From NCBI GenBank assembly GCA_947588735.1, contig CANQAD010000006.1, positions 1-54,845 on the forward strand: 54,845 nucleotides of DNA, read 5' to 3'. Positions 32,614 to 41,386 of the stretch are shown piece after piece. A program made the translations under genes and the position numbers. The first letter of the stretch is position 1. Each line of letters begins with the position of its first letter. The stretch is from an uncultured Akkermansia sp. (lineage in GTDB: Bacteria > Verrucomicrobiota > Verrucomicrobiia > Verrucomicrobiales > Akkermansiaceae). A model generated the notes under the pieces. That model was not told where the DNA came from and did no database searches. It was given only the letters and a program-made list of their open reading frames with translations.

Positions 32614-34065
32614 ATGGAAAATGGAGTCATGATGCAATATTTTGAGTGGGACCTGCCCAATGACGGAATGTTGTGGAAGAAGCTGGCGCAGGATGCGGCG
32701 CATTTGGCCAGTATAGGAATAAGCGCAGTTTGGGTGCCGCCCGCCTACAAGAATATGGATCAGAACAGCGTAGGATACTCTCCGTATGATCTGTTTGATT
32801 TCGGGGAGTTTGACCAGAAGGGTACCGTGCGTACAAAGTACGGTACCAGGGCTCAGTTTGAAGCAGCTGTGAAGGCTCTGCACGGGCAGGGCATCAGCGT
32901 GTACTTGGATGCTGTACTTAACCACAAGGCCGGAGCGGATGAGAAGGAAACTTTTCTGGTGAAACGCGTGCACGAGGAGAACCGTTATGAAGAGATCGGA
33001 GATTCCTACGAGGTAGAGGGGTGGACTCATTTTACATTTCCGGGACGAGGAGATAAATATTCTCCGTTTAAGTGGCGTTGGTACCATTTTTCGGGATTGG
33101 ATTATGATGCCCGGCACGGGGAAAGAGGCGTCTTCAAAATTCAGGGAGAGGGAAAAGACTGGTGTCACTCTGTGGATCGTGAAAAAGGGAACTACGATTA
33201 TCTGATGTTCGCCAATATCGACTACCGGCACCCGGAAGTGGTAGCCGAGACGCTTCGATGGGGAAGTTGGGCGGTGCGTGAGTTTGAGTTGGACGGGTTT
33301 CGGTTGGATGCCGTCAAACACATCACACGTCCTTTCATTCGGCATTTTATGCACGATGTGCGCGAGCATTGCTGCCGCCCGCTCTACGCCGTCGGAGAAT
33401 TTTGGAAACACAGTGAAGAGGATTTGGTGGCCTTTCTGCAGGAGACGCACGAGCAGTTGGATCTTTTCGATGTGCCTCTCCACTACAAGTTACACGAAGC
33501 CTCAGTGCGCGGGGCTGATTTTGACTTGGGGAGCTTGATGCAGGACACGCTCGTGCACAATCATCCCACCTTGGCTGTGCCCTTTGTGGATAACCACGAC
33601 TCGCAGCCCGGGCAAGCGCTGGAGTCGGCAGTTCTGGATTGGTTTAAACCGGCGGCATACGGTCTTATTTTGCTGCAAAAAGAAGGCTATCCCTGCGTTT
33701 TCTACGGCGATTACTATGGTATTGGCGGCGGGGAGGCGGTGCACCGCGGTGTGATTGACACACTCCTCCGCATACGCCGCAAGCGCGCCTACGGAGCGCA
33801 GCGGGATTATTTTGATCACGCGCATATTGTCGGTTTTGTGCGTAGCGGAGATCATGCTCACCCTGGGTCAGGGCTTGCCCTGCTTGTCTCGAACGCCAAC
33901 GAAGGAGAAAAAACGATGAATGTAGGCGCCGACCACGCAGGTGAAGTATGGACGGAAGCTACGGGTTGTTGCCCCGGTGAGCATGTCTGCATCGATCCCG
34001 CCGGTAACGCTGCCTTTCGCGTACCGGCTGGCAAACTCGCTGTATGGCATCTGGCCACGGCTTGA
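32614..34065 (+). CDS. Cytoplasmic alpha-amylase, GH13 (subfamily 5-like)
   Basis: 483 aa without signal peptide, so intracellular glycogen or maltodextrin hydrolysis is likely. GH13 regions: DAVLNHKAGAD (about 103), nucleophile Asp in GFRLDAVKH (about 228-236), acid/base Glu in YAVGEFW (about 262), and VDNHD (about 325). The start is ATG 32614 (MENGVMMQYFEW); the frame from 32545 extends through the promoter region. It is similar in layout to liquefying Bacillus-type and E. coli AmyA enzymes. It is monocistronic and followed by a repeat. Confidence 0.92.
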   Translation: MENGVMMQYFEWDLPNDGMLWKKLAQDAAHLASIGISAVWVPPAYKNMDQNSVGYSPYDLFDFGEFDQKGTVRTKYGTRAQFEAAVKALHGQGISVYLDAVLNHKAGADEKETFLVKRVHEENRYEEIGDSYEVEGWTHFTFPGRGDKYSPFKWRWYHFSGLDYDARHGERGVFKIQGEGKDWCHSVDREKGNYDYLMFANIDYRHPEVVAETLRWGSWAVREFELDGFRLDAVKHITRPFIRHFMHDVREHCCRPLYAVGEFWKHSEEDLVAFLQETHEQLDLFDVPLHYKLHEASVRGADFDLGSLMQDTLVHNHPTLAVPFVDNHDSQPGQALESAVLDWFKPAAYGLILLQKEGYPCVFYGDYYGIGGGEAVHRGVIDTLLRIRRKRAYGAQRDYFDHAHIVGFVRSGDHAHPGSGLALLVSNANEGEKTMNVGADHAGEVWTEATGCCPGEHVCIDPAGNAAFRVPAGKLAVWHLATA

Positions 34066-34089
34066 AAATGCAGCGTGTTTTTTTTTGTG

Positions 34090-34388
34090 CAGGGCAAACG
34101 CATTTGAAAAGAGTGGAAAAGTAGAGAAAACTCTCCAGTCGTCAGCTCACACCCGTATTCGGACAAGTCTTCGCAATACGCACATTACCAACATCGTCAA
34201 TCGGCGTTTTTCCTTCCTGGCCATCCATCCCACTCACTCTCCAAAATTCCGCTTCGCTTCTGCTTTGCACCCCTGCGCGAAAGTACACGCTCTTTTCAAA
34301 TCGTAAGTCGCAAATCGTCTATCGTAAATGAATTGTTGTAAATCGAAAATCATAAATAGCAAACTCATTTTCTAGTGCGGTTGCCTTG
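34090..34388 (-). repeat. Family A repeat with interior in inverted orientation
   Basis: About 299 bases. The ends are CAGGGCAAACGCATTT and GTGCGGTTGCCTTG. The interior (for example AAAATTCCGCTTCGC at about 34240, TTTTCAAATCGTAAGTCGC at about 34290) is the reverse complement of the extra module in 7911-8253. Flanks are T-rich, so a duplication cannot be scored. It fills the amylase-ilvC interval; no gene is present here. Confidence 0.65.
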
Positions 34389-34406
34389 TTTTTGTACGAT
34401 GATGGC

Positions 34407-34435
34407 TTGACAGAGCAGGAATGCAGTGCTAGTCT
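34407..34435 (+). promoter_or_regulatory. Promoter of ilvC
   Basis: TTGACA (34407-34412), 17-bp spacer, TAGTCT (34430-34435). Predicted leader about 43 bases. Confidence 0.7.
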
Positions 34436-34484
34436 CTCAGGGAGCCTCGCAGAGAGGTTTCTCTTAACAACCCCAGATTGAACT

Positions 34485-35465
34485 ATGGATATACTTCACG
34501 ACAAAGACGCTGATGTAAGCGTTTTAAATGGCAAAACAGTGGCGGTAATTGGCTACGGTGCGCAGGGCCGTGCCCAAGCGCTCTGTATGCGTGACAGCGG
34601 GGTGCATGTCATCATTGGTTTGCGCCCTGGAAAAAGCTGGGATGCGGCGGTGCAGGATGGATTTGAAGTGATGCCGGTAGATGAGGCGGCGCAGAAAGGC
34701 GATATCGTGCACTTGTTGTTGCCGGATGAGAAGCATGGTGAAGTGTACGCCAAACAGATTGCTCCGGCAATGAAGGCAGGCAAGACGCTGTGCTGTTCGC
34801 ATGGTTTTGCGTACGTCTTCAAAACGATTGTGCCACCGGCTGATGTGGATGTGATCATGGTGGCGCCGAAGGGACCGGGGACCGAGGTTCGGCGTGTGTT
34901 TGAAGAGGGATTCGGCTGCCCTGGTCTGGTGGCGGTATTTCAAAATCCGAGCGGACATGCGCGTGAAGCGGCTTTGGCCATAGCCAAGGCTGAGGGGCTG
35001 ACTCGCGGCGGCGTGCTGGAGTGTACAATGGAGCAGGAAACCTATGAGGATCTCTTCGGTGAGCAGAATGTGCTCTGCGGCGGTATGGTGGATCTCATGA
35101 AGTATGGCTTTGAAACTCTTATTGAAGCCGGTTATCCGCCCGAGATGGCCTACTTTGAGTGCGTGCACGAAGCCAAACTCATTGTGGATCTCATCTATAC
35201 CGGCGGAATTCAGCGTATGAACTCTGTCATCTCCAATACGGCAGAATTTGGCGAGTATTACAACGGTCCGCAGATTATCGGGCCGGAGGTGAAGGCCAGG
35301 ATGAAGGAATCTCTCAAGCGTATTGAGTCTGGCGAGTTTGCTCGGGTGTGGATGGAAGAGGCGGCCAAAGGAGCCCCCAATCTGCAGGCTAAGCGCGCAG
35401 CTCTTGCCGAGCACCCGGCAGAAGTGGTGGGCAGGAAAATTCGCGCCCTCTTCGAGCGGAACTAA
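34485..35465 (+). CDS. ilvC: Ketol-acid reductoisomerase, class I
   Basis: 326 aa. It isomerises and reduces acetolactate and acetohydroxybutyrate in branched-chain amino acid synthesis. The NADPH-binding loop is GYGAQGRAQAL (about 22-32). The Mg ligands are in YEDLFGEQNVLCGG (about 186) and ECVHEAKLIVDLIY (about 224), and the substrate-binding SNTAEFGEY is near 249. The length is that of the short class I enzymes. The start ATG 34485 has no competitor. The partner ilvB is distant. Confidence 0.95.
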   Translation: MDILHDKDADVSVLNGKTVAVIGYGAQGRAQALCMRDSGVHVIIGLRPGKSWDAAVQDGFEVMPVDEAAQKGDIVHLLLPDEKHGEVYAKQIAPAMKAGKTLCCSHGFAYVFKTIVPPADVDVIMVAPKGPGTEVRRVFEEGFGCPGLVAVFQNPSGHAREAALAIAKAEGLTRGGVLECTMEQETYEDLFGEQNVLCGGMVDLMKYGFETLIEAGYPPEMAYFECVHEAKLIVDLIYTGGIQRMNSVISNTAEFGEYYNGPQIIGPEVKARMKESLKRIESGEFARVWMEEAAKGAPNLQAKRAALAEHPAEVVGRKIRALFERN

Positions 35466-35527
35466 GCTCATGCCCCTTTTCGTGCCCGTGGCGCAGCGTC
35501 TGTCCGACCTGCCTGCGGGCGCCTTTT

Positions 35528-36319
35528 ATGCACATGCAGCCAGCTGTTCTAGTAGAGAATGCCCACGTGTACCTTTCCGGGCGAGAGGTGCTGCGAGGTA
35601 TTGACTGGGAAGTGCAGCGTGGGGAGCGTTGTTTTATCTTGGGCGCTAATGGGGCGGGTAAAACCACATTGGTGCGCGTGCTGATGGGGTATGCATGGCC
35701 TCTTTTTGGGGCTACGGTGCAGGTGCTCGGTCATCGCTTCGGAGATGTGAATCTGCAGGAGCTGCGCAAGCGCATCGCCTGGGTGAGCCCGCTCATGCAC
35801 AGATGGCTTGGCGACCGGGAATGGACGGGACTGGAGATGGCGCTCTCCGGCCCGGATGGCACCATAGGACTTTTCCGTGTCCCCCGGCAGGATGAGGTGG
35901 ATCGTGCTCGTCGCTTGCTCGCCGATTTAAACGCTGCGTACCTGGAAAATCGAACTGTGGTGACCATGAGCTCCGGCGAGCAAGTAAAGGTGCTTATTGC
36001 CCGCGCCCTCATGACTGACCCCGAACTCATGATATTGGATGAGCCGAGCGTGTTTTTGGACATTGCGGGGCGAGAGTTTTTGCTGAGTACCATTGCCAGG
36101 CTTGCTGAACAACGCCCCGAGCTTACCCTTCTCTTCATCACTCAGCGTATCGAGGATATTTTGCCCGAGTTTTCCCGAGGCCTCATCATGCAGGATGGGC
36201 GTATTATTGCCTGCGGTTCCCGTGATAACGTGCTTACCGAGGAAAACTTGCGCCGTGCCTATGGCTTGCCCATCCATCTCGTCCGAGGGCAAAACGGCCG
36301 CCTCTGGACGGTGATATAG
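35528..36319 (+). CDS. ABC transporter ATP-binding protein
   Basis: 263-aa single ABC domain. Walker A GANGAGKTT (about 39-47), signature MSSGEQVKV (a variant of LSGGQ, about 147), Walker B LMILDEPSVFLD and the switch region LLFITQRIEDI with Gln in place of the usual His. No permease or binding protein is adjacent. It resembles stand-alone ModF/YlmA-type ATPases, so a transporter role is not certain. Two in-frame ATGs (35528, 35534) are possible. Confidence 0.85.
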   Translation: MHMQPAVLVENAHVYLSGREVLRGIDWEVQRGERCFILGANGAGKTTLVRVLMGYAWPLFGATVQVLGHRFGDVNLQELRKRIAWVSPLMHRWLGDREWTGLEMALSGPDGTIGLFRVPRQDEVDRARRLLADLNAAYLENRTVVTMSSGEQVKVLIARALMTDPELMILDEPSVFLDIAGREFLLSTIARLAEQRPELTLLFITQRIEDILPEFSRGLIMQDGRIIACGSRDNVLTEENLRRAYGLPIHLVRGQNGRLWTVI

Positions 36320-36842
36320 GGGGCGCCGATTTCGTAACGGAGACGTAGTTTGGGCCACAACTGTCCCGATCAAGTTGCTCGAATCTTATGCAACTTATTT
36401 GTGGTATGTGAGTTACGATATATGATACGAATACTGGCGCGTTACGCGCGGCAAAGCGAATGCGGAGCGGAATTTTCGAGAACAAGAGTGTGTGAGGAGA
36501 AGGAAGGCATCCGGAGTTACGTATGTCGGGTTCGCTGCCTTGACTCAAGCTCGCCCCACGAGTTTTCGCCCCTGCGGAGCAAAAGCTGTGCTTTTGGCTA
36601 AACTGCTTTGCAGCCGTCGGCAGTTTTCACCCCTGCGGGCTGACTAATCGGTCATACCTACCGCCCGCTTCGCGTGCGCTCTGCCGGGGCTGTCGACCGC
36701 TTTGCTGAATCGTCCATGGTTTGCCTTCATGTCGGCCTTGCGTTCATCGTCTTTCGAATGCATGGGAGATGAATTGAAATGCATTTGGAGTCAATTTTAT
36801 TGAGACGGATGTGATTTTGAGCGCCAACAGAAGGAATTTCGC
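36320..36842. repeat. Gene-free interval with structured repeat B, copy 2
   Basis: About 36430-36500 contains a module also seen in the 7911-8253 element (GCGCGTTACGCGC hairpin, GCGGAGCGGAATTTT). About 36500-36835 is repeat B, matching 6690-7040: GGCATCCGGAGT, CTCGCCCCACGAGTTTTCGC, AAAAGCTGTGCTTTT, and AAACTGC with GCAGTTTT hairpin arms. No convincing gene is present. It ends just before the tRNA-Lys promoter. Confidence 0.6.
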
Positions 36843-36871
36843 TTGACAAGCGCGGGTAGAGGCAGTAGGAT
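36843..36871 (+). promoter_or_regulatory. Promoter of tRNA-Lys
   Basis: TTGACA (36843-36848), 17-bp spacer, TAGGAT (36866-36871). Confidence 0.7.
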
Positions 36872-36904
36872 GCTCGCTCGGCTGTCGGGCGACGGCTGGT
36901 AAAG

Positions 36905-36977
36905 GCGCGAATAGCTCAGTTGGTAGAGCAGTAGACTTTTAATCTATTGGTCCCGGGTTCGAGTCCCGGTTCGCGTA
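36905..36977 (+). tRNA. tRNA-Lys (anticodon TTT)
   Basis: 73 nt with a full cloverleaf. Acceptor GCGCGAA pairs with TTCGCGT (a G-U at the first pair); D arm GCTC...GAGC; anticodon arm GTAGA-CTTTTAA-TCTAT, giving TTT; T arm CCGGG-TTCGAGT-CCCGG; discriminator A. CCA is not encoded. It reads AAA and AAG codons. Confidence 0.96.
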
Positions 36978-37131
36978 TGGCTTCAGGCGGTGGTTGTGGG
37001 GAGGGCGATCGTGTGGGAGAAAGCGGAGCGCGTGAAAAAAAGGTTTTGTGCAAGAATTAACTTGATATTGCGGGGGAAATAAGGTAGAAAGGGGGGTGGA
37101 AAGGGGAGGGCAAATTCCCCCCGCTACAGAC

Positions 37132-38058
37132 ATGATGCAAACCTCCTTGAAATTACACGGACTCGTGGCGGCGACACACACGCCAATGAAAGCAGATGGC
37201 AGCTGCAACCCTGATGCGGTAGACGCCCAGGCGCAGTTTTTAGCATCCCAAGGGATCAAACTCACTTTTATCACAGGTTCTACGGGCGAGTCGGCGCATA
37301 TGCAGTTGACTGAGCGCAAGGAAAACATGGCTGCGTGGGCCGAAGCGGGCAAAAAGCACGGTATCCAGTTTGTGGTTCATACGGGAGGCAACAGCGTAGC
37401 CGATGGTCGCGAACTGGCAGAATACGCCGTGCAGTGCGGGGCGGCTGGCACAGCTTCCAATTCTCCGTGTTATTTCAAACCGGGCAGTGTGGATTCCCTG
37501 GTTGATTGCTTGGCGCATGAGGCCATGGGGGCGCCGGAGCTGCCCTATTACTTCTACGACATCCCGGCTCTCACGCATGTAGCGTTCAACCCCTGCAAGG
37601 TGATCGCCGCGTGTGCGGCAAAAATTCCGAACTTCTGCGGGGTAAAGTTCACTAATCCCGACCTCGCCCTCTACATGGAAGCGCTTAACTACGAGGGAGG
37701 CAAGTACGATATACCTTGGGGTGTGGACGAGTGGTTTCTGGCGGCTCTCGCTACCGGCGCCAAGGGTGGTGTGGGCTCTTCCTTTAACTATGCTCCTAAA
37801 CTCTATCAGGATTTGATCCGCGCTTTCCAGGTCGGCGATATCAAGCAGGCGCAGCATTTGCAGCAGCTCTCGGTGAAGATGATCAACATTATCGCAGCCA
37901 AGGGCTACATGGGCTGCTGCAAGGTTATCATGGGCTGGTGGGGTGTGGATTTGGGCCCCGCGCGGCTCCCGATGGGCACGCCGGATGCTGCTACCGTGGC
38001 ACAGCTCAAAGATGAGCTGAAGGCGATCGGATTTTTTGATTGGGCAATCAACAAATAA
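37132..38058 (+). CDS. nanA: N-acetylneuraminate lyase
   Basis: 308 aa. A class I aldolase of the DapA/NanA family that splits sialic acid into N-acetylmannosamine and pyruvate. Motifs: FITGSTGES (carboxylate binding, about 47), the catalytic Tyr in YYFYDIPA (about 142) and the Schiff-base Lys in GVKFTNPDL (about 170). The next gene encodes an N-acylglucosamine 2-epimerase, which makes sialate catabolism the best reading over dihydrodipicolinate synthase. The start is ATG 37132 or 37135. It heads the operon that continues to 42469. Confidence 0.9.
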   Translation: MMQTSLKLHGLVAATHTPMKADGSCNPDAVDAQAQFLASQGIKLTFITGSTGESAHMQLTERKENMAAWAEAGKKHGIQFVVHTGGNSVADGRELAEYAVQCGAAGTASNSPCYFKPGSVDSLVDCLAHEAMGAPELPYYFYDIPALTHVAFNPCKVIAACAAKIPNFCGVKFTNPDLALYMEALNYEGGKYDIPWGVDEWFLAALATGAKGGVGSSFNYAPKLYQDLIRAFQVGDIKQAQHLQQLSVKMINIIAAKGYMGCCKVIMGWWGVDLGPARLPMGTPDAATVAQLKDELKAIGFFDWAINK

Positions 38059-38062
38059 GTTT

Positions 38063-39271
38063 GTGACCGTGGCTATTGATACGCAAAAACTGGGGTTGTT
38101 CTATAAGGAGAAGCTCCTTAGCGAGGTCATTCCCTTCTGGTTTCCGCGAGCTGTGGATGAAAAGCACGGTGGTTTCCACCATTGCTTTGATGCGGACGGT
38201 ACCATGGTGGACAGCGATAAGAGCGTGTGGGCTCAGGGGCGCATGGCGTGGATGCTGCTCACGTGCTACTTGAGCCTTGCGAAGAATCCTGACTGGTTGC
38301 GCTGGGCGGAAAGCGCTCTCACTTTTTTGGAGGGTAAATGTGTGACGCCTGAGGGCGATCGCATATATTTCAGCGTGATGGAGGATGGCACCCCGCTGCG
38401 TTTGCGCCGCTATGCGTACAGCGAGTGTTTTGCCGCCATTGCCTGGGCGGCGCACTACGGAGCTACTGGCGACCCTCACAGCGCCGAGCGGGCTCGTCAT
38501 TGGTTTGGAGTGTATGCCGATATCTTCTTTACGCCCGGCAAGATGTTGCCCAAAACCACTGGCAACCGGCCCGCAGAGAATTTGGGCTGCCGCATGATCA
38601 TGATGGTCACCTGCCAGGAATTACGTAAATACTTGGGCGAAGAAGGAGGGGTGTACACGGCGTGGATTGACCGGTGCTTTGCAGACATACAACGCCTTTT
38701 CCTGCACGAGGATATACGCGCCGTGGTGGAGAATGTGGCGCCGGATGGTTCGGTGATAGATCATTTCGATGAACGCACACAGAACCCCGGACACGCGATA
38801 GAGGGCGGATGGTTCCTGCTGGAGGAGTCGCGCCGCCGCGGAGGGGATGCAAAAATGGTCGAAGTGGCTTGTAAGATGATTGATTGGGCGTTGGAGCGCG
38901 GATGGGATGAACAATACGGAGGCTTGCTCTATTATACGGATGTGTATCGTAAGCCCGTGCAGGAGTATTGGCACAATATGAAGTTCTGGTGGCCGCACGA
39001 TGAGGCTCTTATCGGCACGTGCCTGGCCTACGTGACCACGGGGGAGGAGAAGTACGCCGCATGGCACCAGCGCATCCACGACTGGGCCTTCACCCACTTG
39101 CAGGATGCAGAGCACGGGGAATGGTTTGGCTACTGTGAGCGCGACGGGTCCCCTGCCAATGGACTGAAGGGTTCTCTATGGAAGTCCTTCTTCCATCATC
39201 CGCGTGCCCTGTGGAATTGTGCCCACTATTTCGGCGCCATCCCGGCGGCCGTGCCCCTCCATTCCAAATAA
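38063..39271 (+). CDS. N-acylglucosamine 2-epimerase (AGE/RnBP family)
   Basis: About 402 aa, an (alpha/alpha)6-barrel enzyme interconverting N-acetylmannosamine and N-acetylglucosamine after the lyase step. Family segments: KHGGFHHCFDADG, SVWAQGRMAWML, YSECFAAIAWAAHY, NPGHAIEGGWFLLEE and FWWPHDEALIG, with the barrel histidines. No ATG is near the N-terminus. GTG 38063 is chosen; TTG 38036 (overlapping nanA) and GTG 38069 are alternatives. It is tightly coupled to nanA and followed after 9 bases by the degenerate phosphofructokinase. Confidence 0.88.
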   Translation: MTVAIDTQKLGLFYKEKLLSEVIPFWFPRAVDEKHGGFHHCFDADGTMVDSDKSVWAQGRMAWMLLTCYLSLAKNPDWLRWAESALTFLEGKCVTPEGDRIYFSVMEDGTPLRLRRYAYSECFAAIAWAAHYGATGDPHSAERARHWFGVYADIFFTPGKMLPKTTGNRPAENLGCRMIMMVTCQELRKYLGEEGGVYTAWIDRCFADIQRLFLHEDIRAVVENVAPDGSVIDHFDERTQNPGHAIEGGWFLLEESRRRGGDAKMVEVACKMIDWALERGWDEQYGGLLYYTDVYRKPVQEYWHNMKFWWPHDEALIGTCLAYVTTGEEKYAAWHQRIHDWAFTHLQDAEHGEWFGYCERDGSPANGLKGSLWKSFFHHPRALWNCAHYFGAIPAAVPLHSK

Positions 39272-39280
39272 GACAGACCT

Positions 39281-40390
39281 ATGATTATCGGCATTCTCAA
39301 CTCTGGCGGCGATTGTCCCGGCCTCAACGCAGTCATTGAAGGATTTGTATCTGCCGCTTACCGTCGCGGTTGGCGCGTCATCGGGTTCCATGATGGTTTT
39401 GAGGGTCTGTTACCCATGGAAGGGGGGCGACGCTACGAGATACTTACGCCCAATAAGACGCACAAAATTCGCGCTTTGGGCGGTACCATCCTGGGGACGA
39501 CGAGCACAGGCAACTTTGCGGTTCAGGTGAACAAGATCGGCCGCGCCAGGGTGGAGGCCTCCACGATGGCCAAGGCAAAAAAGACGATAACGGCCCTTGG
39601 CTTGCAGGCGCTGGCAGTCATTGGCGGCAACGGGTCTGCTCGTACTGCAAGTCTTTTATCGGAGGAAGGGTTGCCGGTGATTTCAATTCCTAAAACCATC
39701 AACAATGATCTTTGCCCGGCGTCGGATTTTACCTTCGGTTTTCAAAGCGCGGTGTCGGTGGTGACTGATTCTATCGACCGGATACGCACGACGGCCAATG
39801 CCCATCAACGCATCATGGTGATTGAAGTGATGGGAGATCAATCGGGATGGATCGCACTGCACAGCGGTATATCGTCTGCGGCGGATGTGGTGCTTATCCC
39901 GGAGATTCCTTTTGATTTGCAGAATGTCGTGGACTGCGTGAAAGCACGCAAGGCGACCGGTCAGCGTGAAATCATCGTTGTCGTGGCGGAAGGAGCGCGG
40001 CTCAACGGCAAGCTCATCACTGTGCGCAACAAGGATAATGGTGACGAGCGTCTCGGCGGTATAGGCAATCGTCTTTGCCACGCATTGGAGGAGATGACGG
40101 GCATTGAGGCACGCTACTGCGTGTTGGGGCATACCCAGCGCGGAGGGAGTCCCTGTTCGTTTGACCGCATTTTGGGCATCCGTTTTGGAGTTGAGGCAGT
40201 GAAGCTTATTGAGCAGAACATCTTTGGCTGCTCGCTCGTGTTGCAGGGACTCAACGTGGGGAATATACCCATAACAGAGGCCATAGCTGAGCCTCGCATG
40301 GTGAAGTCAGACAGCCAGATGGTACGCACGGCGCGGAGTTTAGGCATTATATTCGGGGATCGAAAGCCGGAGGAGCTGCGTAAGATATAG
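39281..40390 (+). CDS. Phosphofructokinase-family protein with lost catalytic residues
   Basis: 369 aa, clearly homologous along its whole length to the intact paralogue at 41387. The Mg-binding motif GGDGS is GGNGS here (Asn117), the catalytic PKTIDND is PKTINND (Asn141 for the base equivalent to E. coli D127), and the substrate motif MGR is MGD (Asp186). The sugar-phosphate motif GHTQRGGSP near the C-terminus is kept. It is open and full length, so this is not decay by frameshift. It is probably a non-catalytic subunit or sensor, comparable in idea to the regulatory alpha chain of plant PFP. This is inference from motif loss. Confidence 0.85.
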   Translation: MIIGILNSGGDCPGLNAVIEGFVSAAYRRGWRVIGFHDGFEGLLPMEGGRRYEILTPNKTHKIRALGGTILGTTSTGNFAVQVNKIGRARVEASTMAKAKKTITALGLQALAVIGGNGSARTASLLSEEGLPVISIPKTINNDLCPASDFTFGFQSAVSVVTDSIDRIRTTANAHQRIMVIEVMGDQSGWIALHSGISSAADVVLIPEIPFDLQNVVDCVKARKATGQREIIVVVAEGARLNGKLITVRNKDNGDERLGGIGNRLCHALEEMTGIEARYCVLGHTQRGGSPCSFDRILGIRFGVEAVKLIEQNIFGCSLVLQGLNVGNIPITEAIAEPRMVKSDSQMVRTARSLGIIFGDRKPEELRKI

Positions 40391-40396
40391 GAAAAG

Positions 40397-41368
40397 ATGA
40401 ATATGCAACGTAATAGATATGGAGTTTTTTTCTGTGCGTGCGTGGCAGTGGCAGCGTGCCTCTGCACATCCTGCGAACAGCTCGGTGGCGGCGCTCCGAC
40501 GCCACCGGCGCAGCGTACGCCCAGCTATTTAGCGATAGAGACGTACTCAGGCCGCATCCTGTACACGGGCAACCCGAACGAAAGACGTCCCATCGGCATG
40601 CTGGCCAATGTGGCCACAGCTCTCGTGACGTTGGATTGGGTGAATTCGCGCGACATCAGTATGGGCAAAATGCTCACGGTGCCAGCTGAGGCGTGTCAAT
40701 GGCCGCAGACCAACCTGCTGCACCTCAAGCCGGGGGATCGGATTTCTCTGCGGGATGCTCTGCACTCCTGTGTGATGTGGGATGACAGCGCATGCGCCGC
40801 GACACTTGCCCACGCCTGCGGTTCCACCATCAACCCTCGCAATCCGGAGGGCGCCTTTGTGCAGCAGATGAACCAAATGGCGCGGGCCATAGGGATGAAG
40901 ACAACGCGCTTCAAGGGCTCAAGCGGGGCAATTATCACCCAATCTGACACGCACGACATGGCTAAACTGGGCATGTATGCCATGCAGAAACCGAGTTTTC
41001 GCGCCATGTGCTCCCAGCGCAGTTACGTGGCTACGGTGAATGGTACGCGCTCGGTCACCATTGTGAATTCCAATAACATGCTCAGCTATCCATCCGTTGA
41101 CGGTGTGCGCGCCGCACGCTCCGGTACGGCAGGGGCGTGTCTGCTTGCCTCTGCCAATCGCGCGTCTGTGAAATTATACAGCCCGAATACGAAGAAAGAA
41201 GAGACATACCCGCAGCGGCTGCTCATCGTGGTGCTTGGGGCGCACAGTTCGACCAGTCGCTACAAGGTGGCGGCGCTTTTGCTGCGCGATTGTTGGAAAA
41301 CATGGGAAGAATGGCAGAAGACAGGCGATTACAACGATGCCTCCAAATTTATCACCGTACCCAAATAA
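40397..41368 (+). CDS. Lipoprotein of the S11 DD-carboxypeptidase family lacking the active site
   Basis: 323 aa. The signal sequence ends LCTSC, so Cys26 is probably lipidated. The S11 penicillin-binding fold is recognisable (YLAIETYSGRILY, LKPGDRISLRDALHSCV, THDMAKLGMYAM, VRAARSGTAGACLLASANR). The nucleophile motif SxxK is replaced by MLAN (68-71), SxN by MWD (127-129), and KTG by RSG (241-243). DD-peptidase activity is therefore unlikely. It lies 6 bases after the degenerate phosphofructokinase and 18 before the intact one. A peptidoglycan- or protein-binding role is possible. Confidence 0.78.
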   Translation: MNMQRNRYGVFFCACVAVAACLCTSCEQLGGGAPTPPAQRTPSYLAIETYSGRILYTGNPNERRPIGMLANVATALVTLDWVNSRDISMGKMLTVPAEACQWPQTNLLHLKPGDRISLRDALHSCVMWDDSACAATLAHACGSTINPRNPEGAFVQQMNQMARAIGMKTTRFKGSSGAIITQSDTHDMAKLGMYAMQKPSFRAMCSQRSYVATVNGTRSVTIVNSNNMLSYPSVDGVRAARSGTAGACLLASANRASVKLYSPNTKKEETYPQRLLIVVLGAHSSTSRYKVAALLLRDCWKTWEEWQKTGDYNDASKFITVPK

Positions 41369-41386
41369 ACAGCACAACCCGCTACC

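Noticed and set aside
34090..34388. Reading frame through the amylase-ilvC interval
   Set aside because: The sequence is the inverted interior of a family A repeat, with no family match and no start signals.
36320..36842. Small reading frames in the interval before tRNA-Lys
   Set aside because: They fall inside repeat B and its hairpins, and the matching frames are not kept in the other copy at 6690-7040.
36905..37131. Genomic island attachment site at tRNA-Lys
   Set aside because: No integrase follows and I found no second copy of the tRNA 3' end within the window.
37132..38058. Dihydrodipicolinate synthase (dapA) as the identity of nanA
   Set aside because: The family fold is shared, but the adjacent AGE-type epimerase and the GSTGES/YYFYDIPA pattern favour sialate lyase.
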